Source of the DNA: an uncultured Pseudomonadota bacterium | GTDB lineage: Bacteria > Pseudomonadota > Gammaproteobacteria > Steroidobacterales > Steroidobacteraceae | Reading direction: 5' to 3' | NCBI GenBank assembly: GCA_902826635.1 | Contig: CADEFQ010000025.1 | Coordinates: 5,333 to 39,932 of the forward strand | Length of the DNA stretch: 34,600 bases | Shown: positions 8,901-16,322 of the stretch, piece after piece | Numbering within the stretch: position 1 is the stretch's first letter | Layout: each line of letters opens with the position of its first letter | The notes under the pieces: generated by a model | Seen by the model: only the letters and a program-made list of their open reading frames with translations | What the model was told of the DNA's origin: nothing | Database searches by the model: none | Program-made: the position numbers and the translations under genes

Positions 8901-9091
8901 ACATCCTCCTCGTCATGATCCCGTTGTCGATCTTGCTGCTGATCGGAGCCGGCATCGCGTTTTTCTGGGCGGTCGATCACGACCAGTTCGACGACCTCGA
9001 TACACCGCGCCTGCTGCCGTTGCTCGACGACCCCGACGCGATCGATGCGGAGAGTGCCGAAGAGCCGCCGCGCGAAGCGCCGCCGCCGTGA
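8897..9091 (+). CDS. ccoS: cbb3 oxidase maturation protein CcoS
   Basis: A 64-aa protein beginning with GTG in a GTGA overlap with the ccoI stop. The N-terminal half is one membrane helix (NILLVMIPLSILLLIGAG), followed immediately by the CcoS hallmark FFWAVDHDQFDDLDTP. The acidic, Pro-rich C-terminus (DDPDAIDAESAEEPPREAPPP) is variable in the family. CcoS is needed for cofactor insertion into the cbb3 oxidase. It overlaps the next gene by four bases (GTGA). Confidence 0.93.
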   Translation: MNILLVMIPLSILLLIGAGIAFFWAVDHDQFDDLDTPRLLPLLDDPDAIDAESAEEPPREAPPP

Positions 9092-9822
9092 CCACCGATC
9101 CGGTCACGCTCGGCGCGGCGCTGCTGCTCGGCCTCGTCGCGAGCGGGCACTGCATCCTGATGTGTGGCGGAATCACCGCGGCGCTCGGCATCGCGACCGC
9201 CAAACGCGCCGATGGGCGGCCGCGGTTACCGCTGCTTGCGGGCTACCAGTTTGGCCGGATCGCCTCGTACACGATCGCCGGCCTCGTGTTTGGTGGCGCG
9301 CTCGGCGCGATCGTCGACTGGATCGACATCGAAGCGGTGCGCCGTACGCTGCGGGTACTGGCCGCGGTTGCGCTCGGTGTCGGTGCGATGGTGGCGTTTG
9401 GCAGCCTGCGCGATCCGGGCACCGGCCTCGGCCGGCACCTGTGGCTGAAACTCGCGCCACTGGGCCGCCGCCTGCTGCCGGTCACGAATCTTCCACGCGC
9501 GATCGGCTTCGGCATGGTGTGGGGCTGGATGCCGTGCGGCATCGTCTACACGATGCTGATGATCGCGGGCCTGCAACTCGATGCGGCGAAGTCGGCCGCG
9601 ACGATGGCGGCGTTCGGGCTCGGCACGGCCCCCGCGATGTTCGCGACGGCGTTCGGCGCGCAGCACTACGCCGGCTTCGCCGCGCATCCGGCCGGCAGGC
9701 GCGTGGCGGGCACGGTCCTGCTCGCAACGGCCGCGCTCACGCTCGCAGGCCCGTGGATCGCGGATTACGCGCCGGGAATCGCGCACTGGCTGCCGTTTGA
9801 CTGCGCGGTCACCCTGCGCTGA
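9088..9822 (+). CDS. DsbD_2/SafE-like integral membrane protein linked to cbb3 assembly
   Basis: A 244-aa protein with six or so membrane helices. It carries the family signature SGH21-C22-ILMC26-GG in the first helix and a second cysteine element WGWMPC150-GIVYT, placing it in the DsbD_2 (PF13386) branch often annotated as sulfite exporter TauE/SafE. Related proteins beside ccoS are thought to take part in copper or thiol handling during cbb3 maturation. That role is inferred from context, and the sulfite-exporter name should not be taken literally. The start is GTG 9088, overlapping the ccoS stop, and it is the last gene of the overlapping series. The 48-base gap to cfa contains no obvious terminator. 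Confidence 0.85.
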   Translation: MTTDPVTLGAALLLGLVASGHCILMCGGITAALGIATAKRADGRPRLPLLAGYQFGRIASYTIAGLVFGGALGAIVDWIDIEAVRRTLRVLAAVALGVGAMVAFGSLRDPGTGLGRHLWLKLAPLGRRLLPVTNLPRAIGFGMVWGWMPCGIVYTMLMIAGLQLDAAKSAATMAAFGLGTAPAMFATAFGAQHYAGFAAHPAGRRVAGTVLLATAALTLAGPWIADYAPGIAHWLPFDCAVTLR

Positions 9823-9870
9823 GCTGGAACTCCCGGTCTGCGAACGAGTCTCACGGAGGAGGTTGTCCTC

Positions 9871-11034
9871 ATGGCGACACCAGAACCTGCACTACTCGCC
9901 GCACGAGCGCCGCAGCGGCGCACAGCCGCAGAGCATCGCGTCCTCGCGCAACTCCTCGCGCCGGCCGACGTCGAACTCGGCGGCAGCCGCCCCTGGGACA
10001 TCGTCGTACACGATTCGCGCATGCCGGCGCGCGTGCTCGCGCACGGCACGCTCGGCGCGGGCGAGTCGTATCTCGACGGCTGGTGGGACTGCGAGCGGCT
10101 CGATGAGATGCTGACCCGCGTGCTGCGCGCGGGGCTCGACCGCAGCCTGCGCTCGGCCCGCGTGCTGCAGACGGTACTCCTCGCGAAACTTCGCAACCCG
10201 CAGAGCCGGCGACGCGCGTTCATCGTCGGCCGCGAACATTACGACATCGGCGACGACCTGTTCGAGCGCATGCTCGACCGGCGCATGATCTACAGCTGCG
10301 CGTGGTGGCGCGACGCATGCGATCTCGACGCCGCGCAGGAAGGCAAGCTCGATCTCGTGTGCCGCAAGCTCGGGCTCGAGCGCGGCATGCGCGTGCTCGA
10401 CATTGGCTGCGGCTGGGGCGGCGCGGCGCGATTCGCGGCCGAGCGCTACGGAGTCACCGTGACCGGCATCACCGTGTCGAAGCACCAGGCCGCAGCCGCG
10501 ACCGGGCGTTGCCGCGGGCTTCCGGTCGAGATCCTGCTCGAGGATTACCGCCGGCTCAAAGGGCGTTTCGACCGCATCTGGTCGCTCGGCATGTTCGAGC
10601 ACGTCGGCGTACGCAACTATCGGGCGTACCTGCGCAAAGCCCGCGAGCTGCTCGCCCCGGACGGGCTCTTCCTGCTGCACACGATCGGCTCGAACCGCTC
10701 GGTGACGGCAACCGATCCGTGGATCGAAAAATACATCTTCCCGAATTCGATGCTGCCCTCGCTCGCGCAGATCGGGCGAGCGCTCGAGCCGCTGTGGGTG
10801 GTGGAAGACCTGCACGGCTTCGGGCCCCACTACGACCGCACGCTCCTCGCGTGGCACCAGAACTTCGAGAACGGCTGGCCCGAACTCGCGGCGCGCTACG
10901 GTGAGCGCTTCCGCCGGATGTGGCGCTACTGGTTGCTCTCTTCGGCCGCCGCGTTTCGCGCCCGGCGCAACCAGCTGTGGCAGTTCGTGCTCTCACCAGA
11001 CGGCGTGCCCGGCGGCTACGAGGCGGTGCGCTGA
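9871..11034 (+). CDS. cfa: Cyclopropane-fatty-acyl-phospholipid synthase
   Basis: A 387-aa peripheral-membrane methyltransferase that adds a methylene group from S-adenosylmethionine across cis double bonds of membrane phospholipid acyl chains, usually entering stationary phase or under acid stress. An N-terminal lipid-binding domain (about 1-110; AGESYLDGWWDC is conserved) precedes a Rossmann SAM domain with VLDIGCGWGG at 175-184. The active-site set known from E. coli Cfa is present: C143 (YSCAWW), E243 (MFEHVG), H270 (LLHTIG) and Y321 (HYDRTLLAW). The start ATG 9871 has GGAGGAGG eight bases upstream. Its stop overlaps the next ATG (TGATG), coupling it to the AidB-like gene. Confidence 0.95.
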   Translation: MATPEPALLAARAPQRRTAAEHRVLAQLLAPADVELGGSRPWDIVVHDSRMPARVLAHGTLGAGESYLDGWWDCERLDEMLTRVLRAGLDRSLRSARVLQTVLLAKLRNPQSRRRAFIVGREHYDIGDDLFERMLDRRMIYSCAWWRDACDLDAAQEGKLDLVCRKLGLERGMRVLDIGCGWGGAARFAAERYGVTVTGITVSKHQAAAATGRCRGLPVEILLEDYRRLKGRFDRIWSLGMFEHVGVRNYRAYLRKARELLAPDGLFLLHTIGSNRSVTATDPWIEKYIFPNSMLPSLAQIGRALEPLWVVEDLHGFGPHYDRTLLAWHQNFENGWPELAARYGERFRRMWRYWLLSSAAAFRARRNQLWQFVLSPDGVPGGYEAVR

Positions 11035-12671
11035 TGGCGCGCGCGAGCCCCTTCGTGCAGGCAGCACCGGCAGCGCCGCTCGCGTGGTCCGACGACTGGC
11101 TGCTGCGGGGCGTACTTGCGCAGCGCATGCCGGCGGGCCTGCTCCGCGAGATCGAACCGGAACTCCTCGAGATGGAGGCGCTCGCGGCGGGCCCGCTCAC
11201 GCGCATGCAGGCCGGGGACCGGGAGCGCGAGCCGACGCTCACGCACTGGGATGCCTGGGGCAACCGCATCGATCGCATCGAGCTCACACCGCTGTGGCGC
11301 GAAGCGCAAGGCATCGCGGCGCGCACGGGCCTCGTCGCGATCCCCTACGAGCGGCGCCACGGTCGCAGCTCGCGCCTGCATCAGTTCGCGCTGGTGCAGC
11401 TCTTTCATCCGGTCTCGGACGTGTACACCTGCCCGCTCGCGATGACCGACGGCGCGGCGCGCGCGCTACTCGATGCGGGCAACGCCTCGCTGATCGAGCG
11501 CGCACTGCCGCGGCTCACGAGCCGCGACCCGGGGAGCGTCTGGACGAGCGGACAATGGATGACGGAATCCACCGGCGGCTCGGATGTCGGCGTGTCGGAA
11601 AGTGTCGCCGCGCGTGACGCGGACGGCGGCTGGCGCCTCTACGGCAAGAAGTGGTTCACGTCGGCCGCCACGTCGCAGATGGCGCTCACGCTCGCACGCC
11701 CCGAGGGTGGCGGACCCGGCGGCAGCGGCCTCGCGATGTTCTACCTCGAGACGCGCGACTCCAGCGGGCAATTGAACGGCATCCGCATCGAGCGCCTGAA
11801 GGACAAGCTCGGCACGCGCAAGGTGCCCACTGCGGAACTCACGCTTGACGGCGCACGCGCACAGCTCGTCGCGGGCGCCTCGCACGGCACGCGCGCGATC
11901 GAACCGATGTTGCGTATCACTCGCGCCTGGAACAGTGTGTGCGCGGCGTCGTTCATGCGCCACGGGTATCTGCTCGCGCGGGACTACGCGGCGAAGCGCC
12001 GCGCCTTCGGCGCGCACCTCGCCGACCTGCCGCTGCATGCCGCGACGCTGGCGGATCTCGATGCCGCAAGCGCCGGCGCGACCCTGCTCGCCTTCGAGCT
12101 GCTCGATCTGCTCGGTCGGCATGAAAGCCGCGAACTAGACGAGGCCGGCGCCGCGCTGCTGCGCGTACTCACGCCGATCACCAAGGCCGTCACCGGCAAG
12201 CAGGCCGTCGCCGCCCTGAGCGAGACGATCGAATCCTTCGGCGGTGCAGGTTACATCGAGGACACGATGCTGCCGGTGTTGCTGCGTGACGCGCAGGTGC
12301 TGCCGATCTGGGAAGGCACGACCAACGTGCTCTCGCTCGATGCGCTGTTGCGGGCCGACTTCGCCTCTGGCGCAGCGGCCCTTCGCGCGCGAGCCGCCGC
12401 GGTGCGCGATCACTTGCCGGATCCGGCGCTGCGAGCGGCAGCTGACGCGGCCACGCGTGCGATCGAACGCGGCATCGCGTGGCATGCCGCCGCCGCCGAT
12501 GAACGCGCGCTGCAGGCCGGGGCACGGCGGCTCGTACTCTCGCTTGGCCACGCACTCGAGCTCGCGCTGCTCGCCGAACTCGCGGGCGCCGCCAGCCTCA
12601 CGGACGACGACCGCGTGGCCGCCCGTCGCGCCTGTCTGCGGCTGCAGTCGACCGTCTACTTTTTCGTGTAG
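11034..12671 (+). CDS. aidB: AidB-like acyl-CoA dehydrogenase-family flavoprotein
   Basis: A 545-aa FAD protein of the acyl-CoA dehydrogenase superfamily, AidB branch. The N-terminal segment (about 1-130) has the AidB-type THWDAWGNRIDRIELTPLW block rather than a classical ACAD start. The flavin/substrate motif WMTESTGGSDVG spans 175-186, WFTSAATSQMAL follows near 207-218, and FGGAGYIEDTMLPVLLRD and PIWEGTTNVLSLD lie toward the end, matching AidB. E. coli AidB is induced by alkylation damage and binds DNA and FAD; its physiological reaction is uncertain. The start is taken at ATG 11034, in a TGATG overlap with the cfa stop; a longer frame upstream would lie inside cfa. The 3' end overlaps the convergent DUF1579 gene by 16 bases. 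Confidence 0.9.
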   Translation: MARASPFVQAAPAAPLAWSDDWLLRGVLAQRMPAGLLREIEPELLEMEALAAGPLTRMQAGDREREPTLTHWDAWGNRIDRIELTPLWREAQGIAARTGLVAIPYERRHGRSSRLHQFALVQLFHPVSDVYTCPLAMTDGAARALLDAGNASLIERALPRLTSRDPGSVWTSGQWMTESTGGSDVGVSESVAARDADGGWRLYGKKWFTSAATSQMALTLARPEGGGPGGSGLAMFYLETRDSSGQLNGIRIERLKDKLGTRKVPTAELTLDGARAQLVAGASHGTRAIEPMLRITRAWNSVCAASFMRHGYLLARDYAAKRRAFGAHLADLPLHAATLADLDAASAGATLLAFELLDLLGRHESRELDEAGAALLRVLTPITKAVTGKQAVAALSETIESFGGAGYIEDTMLPVLLRDAQVLPIWEGTTNVLSLDALLRADFASGAAALRARAAAVRDHLPDPALRAAADAATRAIERGIAWHAAAADERALQAGARRLVLSLGHALELALLAELAGAASLTDDDRVAARRACLRLQSTVYFFV

Positions 12672-13261
12672 ACGATCTCCATCATCTTCATTTCCTTGCC
12701 GTCCTTGCCGGGCCCGAACATCTCGAACAGCTGCGTGGCGGGGCTCGTCCAGCGGGTTGTCATGCGCGCGGTGACCGGACCTTTCCTGACCGGATCGTTC
12801 CAGCTGCCGATGAACGTGCAGGCACCCGTCGCGTCACAGCTGCCGCGGCTCACCATCAGGCCGGTCGACATGCTGTCCATCCAGGTCGTCCAATACTCAC
12901 CGCTGACATTGTCGTAACCGCTCATCGCATGGCCCGTGAACGGCGTGCCCATCATCGTCGAGTCCATGGCCTCGACCAGCACCCTGCCATCGAGGATCAT
13001 CCTGCGCGTTGCCTTGCCGGTCTCTTCCATCGGCGCACCACCCGGTTCGGACCAGCTTCTGACGCGCAGGTCGTAGGTCCCCGCGGTCGCCGCCAGCGCG
13101 GCGTGCGGGGCTCCCAGCGCACCCGCCTTCTGGTAAGCGTCCATTTCCGCCTGCTGCGCGGGCGTCAGCTTCGGCGGCTCTCCTCCATCGTCCGCGAACG
13201 CGGGCGCGATGCAGTACGCCGCACAGGCCACCCACAGGATTCCCTTCATTGCATGAGTCAT
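12656..13261 (-). CDS. Secreted DUF1579-family protein
   Basis: A 201-aa protein with a signal peptide (M5-K-G-I-L-W-V followed by ACAAYCIAPAFA, cleavage near residue 25). The rest matches the DUF1579 pattern: an amphipathic PKLTPAQQAEMDAYQKAG helix, then strands with LAATAGTYDLRVRSW, RMILDGRVLVE, MSGYDNVSGEYWTTWMDSMSTGL, and a final KMMEIVYTKK. DUF1579 proteins are periplasmic or outer-surface beta-rich proteins of unknown function; nothing here identifies a ligand. The start is ATG 13261 with AAGGGG about seven bases upstream; the same frame stays open through the upstream gene, but that part is shadow. The last 16 bases overlap aidB antisense. Confidence 0.85.
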   Translation of the reverse strand: MTHAMKGILWVACAAYCIAPAFADDGGEPPKLTPAQQAEMDAYQKAGALGAPHAALAATAGTYDLRVRSWSEPGGAPMEETGKATRRMILDGRVLVEAMDSTMMGTPFTGHAMSGYDNVSGEYWTTWMDSMSTGLMVSRGSCDATGACTFIGSWNDPVRKGPVTARMTTRWTSPATQLFEMFGPGKDGKEMKMMEIVYTKK

Positions 13262-13276
13262 GACTGTTCCCCTTCT

Positions 13277-13298
13277 CGCCGGCGTCCTTGCGCCGGCG
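13277..13298. repeat. Perfect GC hairpin in the DUF1579 leader
   Basis: Two copies of the self-complementary 8-mer CGCCGGCG, separated by TCCTTG, can form an 8-bp stem with a 6-base loop. It lies between yeiH and the DUF1579 start on the minus strand, just before the AAGGGG ribosome site. No T-run follows on either strand, so a canonical intrinsic terminator is not supported. A processing or stability element between the two genes is possible. Confidence 0.5.
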
Positions 13299-13317
13299 GG
13301 AAGTATAGCGCTGCGGA

Positions 13318-14430
13318 TCAGGCGAACAGGCGCACGAAGGTATAGGTCAGCGCGAGGCTGGTGGTCGCGGTCGCGAGCGCGATCGCCGCAGCCGCGATGA
13401 ACGGGCGCACTCCGACCTGGCTCATGTTGGCGAGCGAAAGGTTGAGGCCCACGGCGGTCATGCCGCAGATCATGAAGAGTTCCGACGTGGACTGCGCCGC
13501 GCCGAGAATACTGCCCCACGCGCCCGCGACGTTGGCGTCGAGCGCGACAAATTGATCGCCGAGGCCGCGCACCACGACCAGCACCACGAACACGACGACG
13601 AACCACGGCACGAACGACTTGCGGGGCGCCGCCGCCTGGCCGTTGTCCCCGGACGCCGCGGCGGACTGCGCGTGCGCCGACCAGGCAAGCAACGGCACGA
13701 GCACGATGATCGAGAGATTGCGCAGCAGCTTCGTCGCGCTCGCGACCGCCACGGCGTCGGGCGAATTGAACTGCTGCGCGTAGATCAGCGACGCACCGAT
13801 CACCTGCGAGGTGTCGTGGATCGCGGAGCCCAGGAAAACGCCCGCCGGCAGCGCCTCGGTGCCGAAAACCGCCGACGCGAGCCACGGATACAGCAGCATT
13901 CCGAGGCTGCCGATCAGCACCACGCAGGTAAGGGCCGTACCGGTGTCGATGTCGCGCGCCTTGATCGCGGGCGCCGTCGCGACGATCGCGGTGCAACCGC
14001 AAACCGCGGAACCCACCGCGAGCAGGCTCTGCAATCCCGACGAGAGCCCGAGCAGGCGACCCATCAGCTTGCTGACGACGATCGCGACCGTGATACAGAG
14101 CGCGACGACCGGCACGGCAACGAGACCGACCCCGGTGAGGCCGGGCAGCGTGAGGCGCAGGCCGACGAGCGCGATACCGATGCCGAGCAACGTGCCGAGG
14201 ATCCAGCGCACGCCCGCTTCGGTGCGGGCACCGACGCCGACGAAGTGCCGCCACAGCACGCCGAACACGATGCCGAGCAGGACCGGGCTGACCGGCGACG
14301 GTCGCCCTTCGACGAGGGCGCTACCGATTTCATGCGAGCCGAACTTCGCGGCGAACGCGAGCGCGACTGCGAGCGCCACGCCCGGAGCGGCGGCGCGCCA
14401 GGCGCCCGCGTTCGACGCAAGCACGGTCAT
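13318..14430 (-). CDS. YeiH-family (UPF0324) putative sulfate/anion exporter
   Basis: A 370-aa polytopic membrane protein, about 10 helices, of the YeiH/Cons_hypoth698 (PF03601) family. Recognisable segments are PVLLGIVFGVLW, GIALVGLRLTLPGL, the conserved AVGSAVCGCTAIVATAPAI with paired cysteines, FLGSAIHDTSQVIGA and a C-terminal CGMTAVGLNLSLANM. Members are annotated as putative sulfate exporters, but transport has been shown for few. The ATG at 14430 directly abuts the stop of the upstream DUF6356 gene (no bases between), so they are likely co-transcribed. The possible Anr/FNR box at 14768 would control both genes. Confidence 0.88.
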   Translation of the reverse strand: MTVLASNAGAWRAAAPGVALAVALAFAAKFGSHEIGSALVEGRPSPVSPVLLGIVFGVLWRHFVGVGARTEAGVRWILGTLLGIGIALVGLRLTLPGLTGVGLVAVPVVALCITVAIVVSKLMGRLLGLSSGLQSLLAVGSAVCGCTAIVATAPAIKARDIDTGTALTCVVLIGSLGMLLYPWLASAVFGTEALPAGVFLGSAIHDTSQVIGASLIYAQQFNSPDAVAVASATKLLRNLSIIVLVPLLAWSAHAQSAAASGDNGQAAAPRKSFVPWFVVVFVVLVVVRGLGDQFVALDANVAGAWGSILGAAQSTSELFMICGMTAVGLNLSLANMSQVGVRPFIAAAAIALATATTSLALTYTFVRLFA

Positions 14431-14688
14431 TCAGCGCGAACTGGGCGCGCCGAGGCCGTCGACGGGCGCCGATTGCAGCCGGGAGCGCTGTGCCACCATG
14501 CGCTGGTGGAGACGCGTCAGGCAGTTGCTCGCGGTGCTGACGAACAGGAACGGCAACAGCGCGTGGACCACGCACGCAAAGCCCGCCACCATCATCGATA
14601 CACCACAGCGCGACGCGACGCCGAAATGCTCCCCGTAGGTCTCCCCGACCGAACGCGGATGTTCAGTGAATGCCTTGAGTACGTTCAT
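14431..14688 (-). CDS. DUF6356-family small membrane protein
   Basis: An 85-aa protein opening with MNVLKAFTEHPRSVGETYGEHFGVA, the recognisable DUF6356 block, then a hydrophobic helix (about residues 29-53: SMMVAGFACVVHALLPFLFV) and a basic tail. Function is unknown for the family. ATG 14688 is preferred because the N-terminus then matches homologues, and AGGGTG lies a few bases upstream; an in-frame GTG at 14694 would add two residues. It is the first gene of a two-gene unit with the YeiH-type transporter, divergent from an Lrp-type regulator. Confidence 0.75.
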   Translation of the reverse strand: MNVLKAFTEHPRSVGETYGEHFGVASRCGVSMMVAGFACVVHALLPFLFVSTASNCLTRLHQRMVAQRSRLQSAPVDGLGAPSSR

Positions 14689-14767
14689 GCGCACACCCTA
14701 CGCACCGCCGTGCGCAAAAGGAGTGCAAAAACATGGACATGGCCGTCCAATGCGGCAATAATATTTC

Positions 14768-14781
14768 TTGATCTATATCAA
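14768..14781. promoter_or_regulatory. Perfect Anr/FNR-type palindrome TTGAT-N4-ATCAA
   Basis: TTGATCTATATCAA is an exact match to the FNR/Anr/Dnr consensus half-sites. It lies in the AT-richest part of the 110-base divergent gap between DUF6356-yeiH and the Lrp-type gene. Its centre is about 86 bases from ATG 14688 (minus) and about 24 bases from GTG 14799 (plus). The first distance allows a class-II activator position for the minus-strand unit. The second would fit repression, or a very short leader, of the regulator gene. Binding is inferred from the motif only; a site for the Lrp protein itself is the main alternative. Confidence 0.6.
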
Positions 14782-14798
14782 ACGAGCAACCGGGTATC

Positions 14799-15269
14799 GT
14801 GGATAGAATCGACCGGGGTATTCTGGACCTCCTGCAGCGCGACGCGACCCTGGGCGTGGCCGAAATCGCCGAACGCGTCGGCCTCTCGAAGGCACCGTGC
14901 TGGCGGCGCATCCGGCGCTTGCAGGAAGACGGCGTCATCGTGGGCACGGTCACGCTGCTCGACCCGAAGAAGCTGAACGTCGGCACGACCGTGTTCGTCA
15001 CGATCAAGACCGCGAACCACAGCGAAGCCTGGTACAAGCGCTTTCTGCACACGCTCGACGAGATCCCCGAGGTCGTCGAGATCTACCGCATGAGCGGCGA
15101 TGTCGACTACCTGTTGCGCATCGTGGTGCCGGACATCGAGGGCTATGGCATCGTCTACAAGAAACTGATCGCCGGCTGCGAGTTCCTCGATATCAGTGCG
15201 AGCTTTGCGATGGGCGCGATCAAGCACACGACCGCGCTACCGCTCGATCACCTCTCGCGGCCACGATAG
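14799..15269 (+). CDS. Lrp/AsnC-family transcriptional regulator
   Basis: A 156-aa protein with the two-domain Lrp architecture. An N-terminal helix-turn-helix (about residues 1-50: DRGILDLLQRDATLGVAEIAERVGLSKAPCWRRIRRL) is followed by a RAM ligand/oligomer domain (about 65-145) with the typical IPEVVEIYRMSGDVDYLLRIVVPD. The start is GTG 14799; no good ribosome site precedes it, but no alternative in-frame start fits better. A potential 12-codon leader frame (14733-14771, preceded by AGGAG) ends within the palindrome. Its targets are unknown; the divergent DUF6356-yeiH pair is the obvious candidate. Its last 22 bases overlap mrpG antisense. Confidence 0.9.
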   Translation: MDRIDRGILDLLQRDATLGVAEIAERVGLSKAPCWRRIRRLQEDGVIVGTVTLLDPKKLNVGTTVFVTIKTANHSEAWYKRFLHTLDEIPEVVEIYRMSGDVDYLLRIVVPDIEGYGIVYKKLIAGCEFLDISASFAMGAIKHTTALPLDHLSRPR

Positions 15270-15559
15270 AGGCTCGCCCGCATCAGCAGCATCGCCGTCG
15301 CGGGCGCGGTGATCACGACGAACACCGTGACCAGGAGCGCATGCGGCACGAACCGCTGCGCGATCGCCGAAGATGCGACGACCGACGCGACGATGACGCA
15401 ACCGAGCCCGAGCGTGCCCCCCATCGACACACCGTGCATCCGCGCCTGAAAGGTCCGCAGGCGCACGAGCCCCAGCGAACCCACGACGGCGAGGAGCCCG
15501 CCCGCGACGAGCAGCAGCGCGACGGGGACGGCGAACCAGGGCGACTCGATGCCGGTCAT
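15248..15559 (-). CDS. mrpG: Mrp/Pha cation:proton antiporter subunit G
   Basis: A 103-aa protein with three membrane helices and the MrpG/PhaG signature LAVVGSLGLVRLRTFQARMHGVSMGGTLG, followed by FVVITAPATAMLLMRA. It is a small accessory subunit of the multi-subunit Na+(K+)/H+ antiporter in the inner membrane. ATG 15559 overlaps the mrpF stop (ATGA). It is the last gene of the minus-strand run, and its 3' end overlaps the convergent Lrp-type gene by 22 bases. Confidence 0.92.
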   Translation of the reverse strand: MTGIESPWFAVPVALLLVAGGLLAVVGSLGLVRLRTFQARMHGVSMGGTLGLGCVIVASVVASSAIAQRFVPHALLVTVFVVITAPATAMLLMRASLYRGRER

Positions 15560-15837
15560 GGCTCGATCACCTCGCCGCGAAGCAGGAACTTTGCGAGTGC
15601 GACTGACCCGACGAATCCGAAGAGCGCCATGAGGAGCGCAATCTCGAAATAGGCGCCCGAGGCCGTGCGGATTCCGAACACGAGCAACATCGCGAGGCCA
15701 TTCACGTAGAGCGTGTCGAGACCGAGCACGCGGTCCTCCGCGGCCGGACCGCGCATCACGCGCCACAGCGCGAGCAGCATCGCGACGCCGAAGCAGCCCG
15801 ACGCGAACCACGCGGCACCGTCGATCAGTGCGCTCAT
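15556..15837 (-). CDS. mrpF: Mrp/Pha cation:proton antiporter subunit F
   Basis: A 93-aa protein with three membrane helices and the MrpF hallmark VMRGPAAEDRVLGLDTLYVNGLAMLLVFGI, which includes the conserved aspartates. It ends in a short cytoplasmic tail, LLRGEVIEP. ATG 15837 lies in an ATGA overlap with mrpE and the stop overlaps mrpG, so all three are translationally coupled. It is one of the small subunits required for antiporter assembly and activity. Confidence 0.92.
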   Translation of the reverse strand: MSALIDGAAWFASGCFGVAMLLALWRVMRGPAAEDRVLGLDTLYVNGLAMLLVFGIRTASGAYFEIALLMALFGFVGSVALAKFLLRGEVIEP

Positions 15838-16322
15838 GGCTGGAAGATCCCGAGCAACGGCCGCTCGTAGCGATCCTTGATCACGCGGACCCATGCGGCC
15901 TCGTCCTGCAGGTCGAGCACATGCAGCGTGAGCGTGCGGCGATCGGCCGAAAGGTCGACCCAGACCGTGCCGGGCGTCGAGGTGACGATCGTCGCGAGCA
16001 CTGCGAGACCGTGCGGATCGCGCAGTTCGAGCGGGACTTCGAGGAACCCCGAGCGGATGTCACGGTCACGGACGAGCCCGAGGATGATGCGCCCGACCGA
16101 GAGGTTCGAGCGCACGATATCGACAAAGACCCTGCCCAGGAGTCCGAGCGCGAGGAGCGGACGGTGCAGGCGCGGGCGCAGCGGGCGCAACCTGGCCGAC
16201 CACCACGCGAGTGCGGCCGCGACCAGTGCCGCGAGCAGCACCTGCGCCGGCGCGAGCGTGTCATTGAGCACGAGCCACATTGCGGCGAGCACCAGCGCGA
16301 GCACGGGAGCACCGCGCTTCAC
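15834..16322 (-). CDS. mrpE: Mrp/Pha cation:proton antiporter subunit E
   Basis: A 162-aa protein with two to three N-terminal helices (VLALVLAAMWLVLNDTLAPAQVLLAALVAAALAWW) and a cytoplasmic domain. The domain contains the family elements LLGRVFVDIVRSNLSVGRIIL, ELRDPHGLAVLATIVTSTPGTVWVDLS and LHVLD. The GTG at 16322 overlaps the mrpD stop (GTGA) and has GGAGGA just upstream, which fixes the start well inside a longer open frame. It is a structural subunit of the antiporter complex. Confidence 0.92.
   Translation of the reverse strand: MKRGAPVLALVLAAMWLVLNDTLAPAQVLLAALVAAALAWWSARLRPLRPRLHRPLLALGLLGRVFVDIVRSNLSVGRIILGLVRDRDIRSGFLEVPLELRDPHGLAVLATIVTSTPGTVWVDLSADRRTLTLHVLDLQDEAAWVRVIKDRYERPLLGIFQP

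Noticed and set aside
13277-13298. Intrinsic terminator between yeiH and the DUF1579 gene
   Set aside because: The stem is strong, but neither strand has a T-run after it; listed only as a hairpin.
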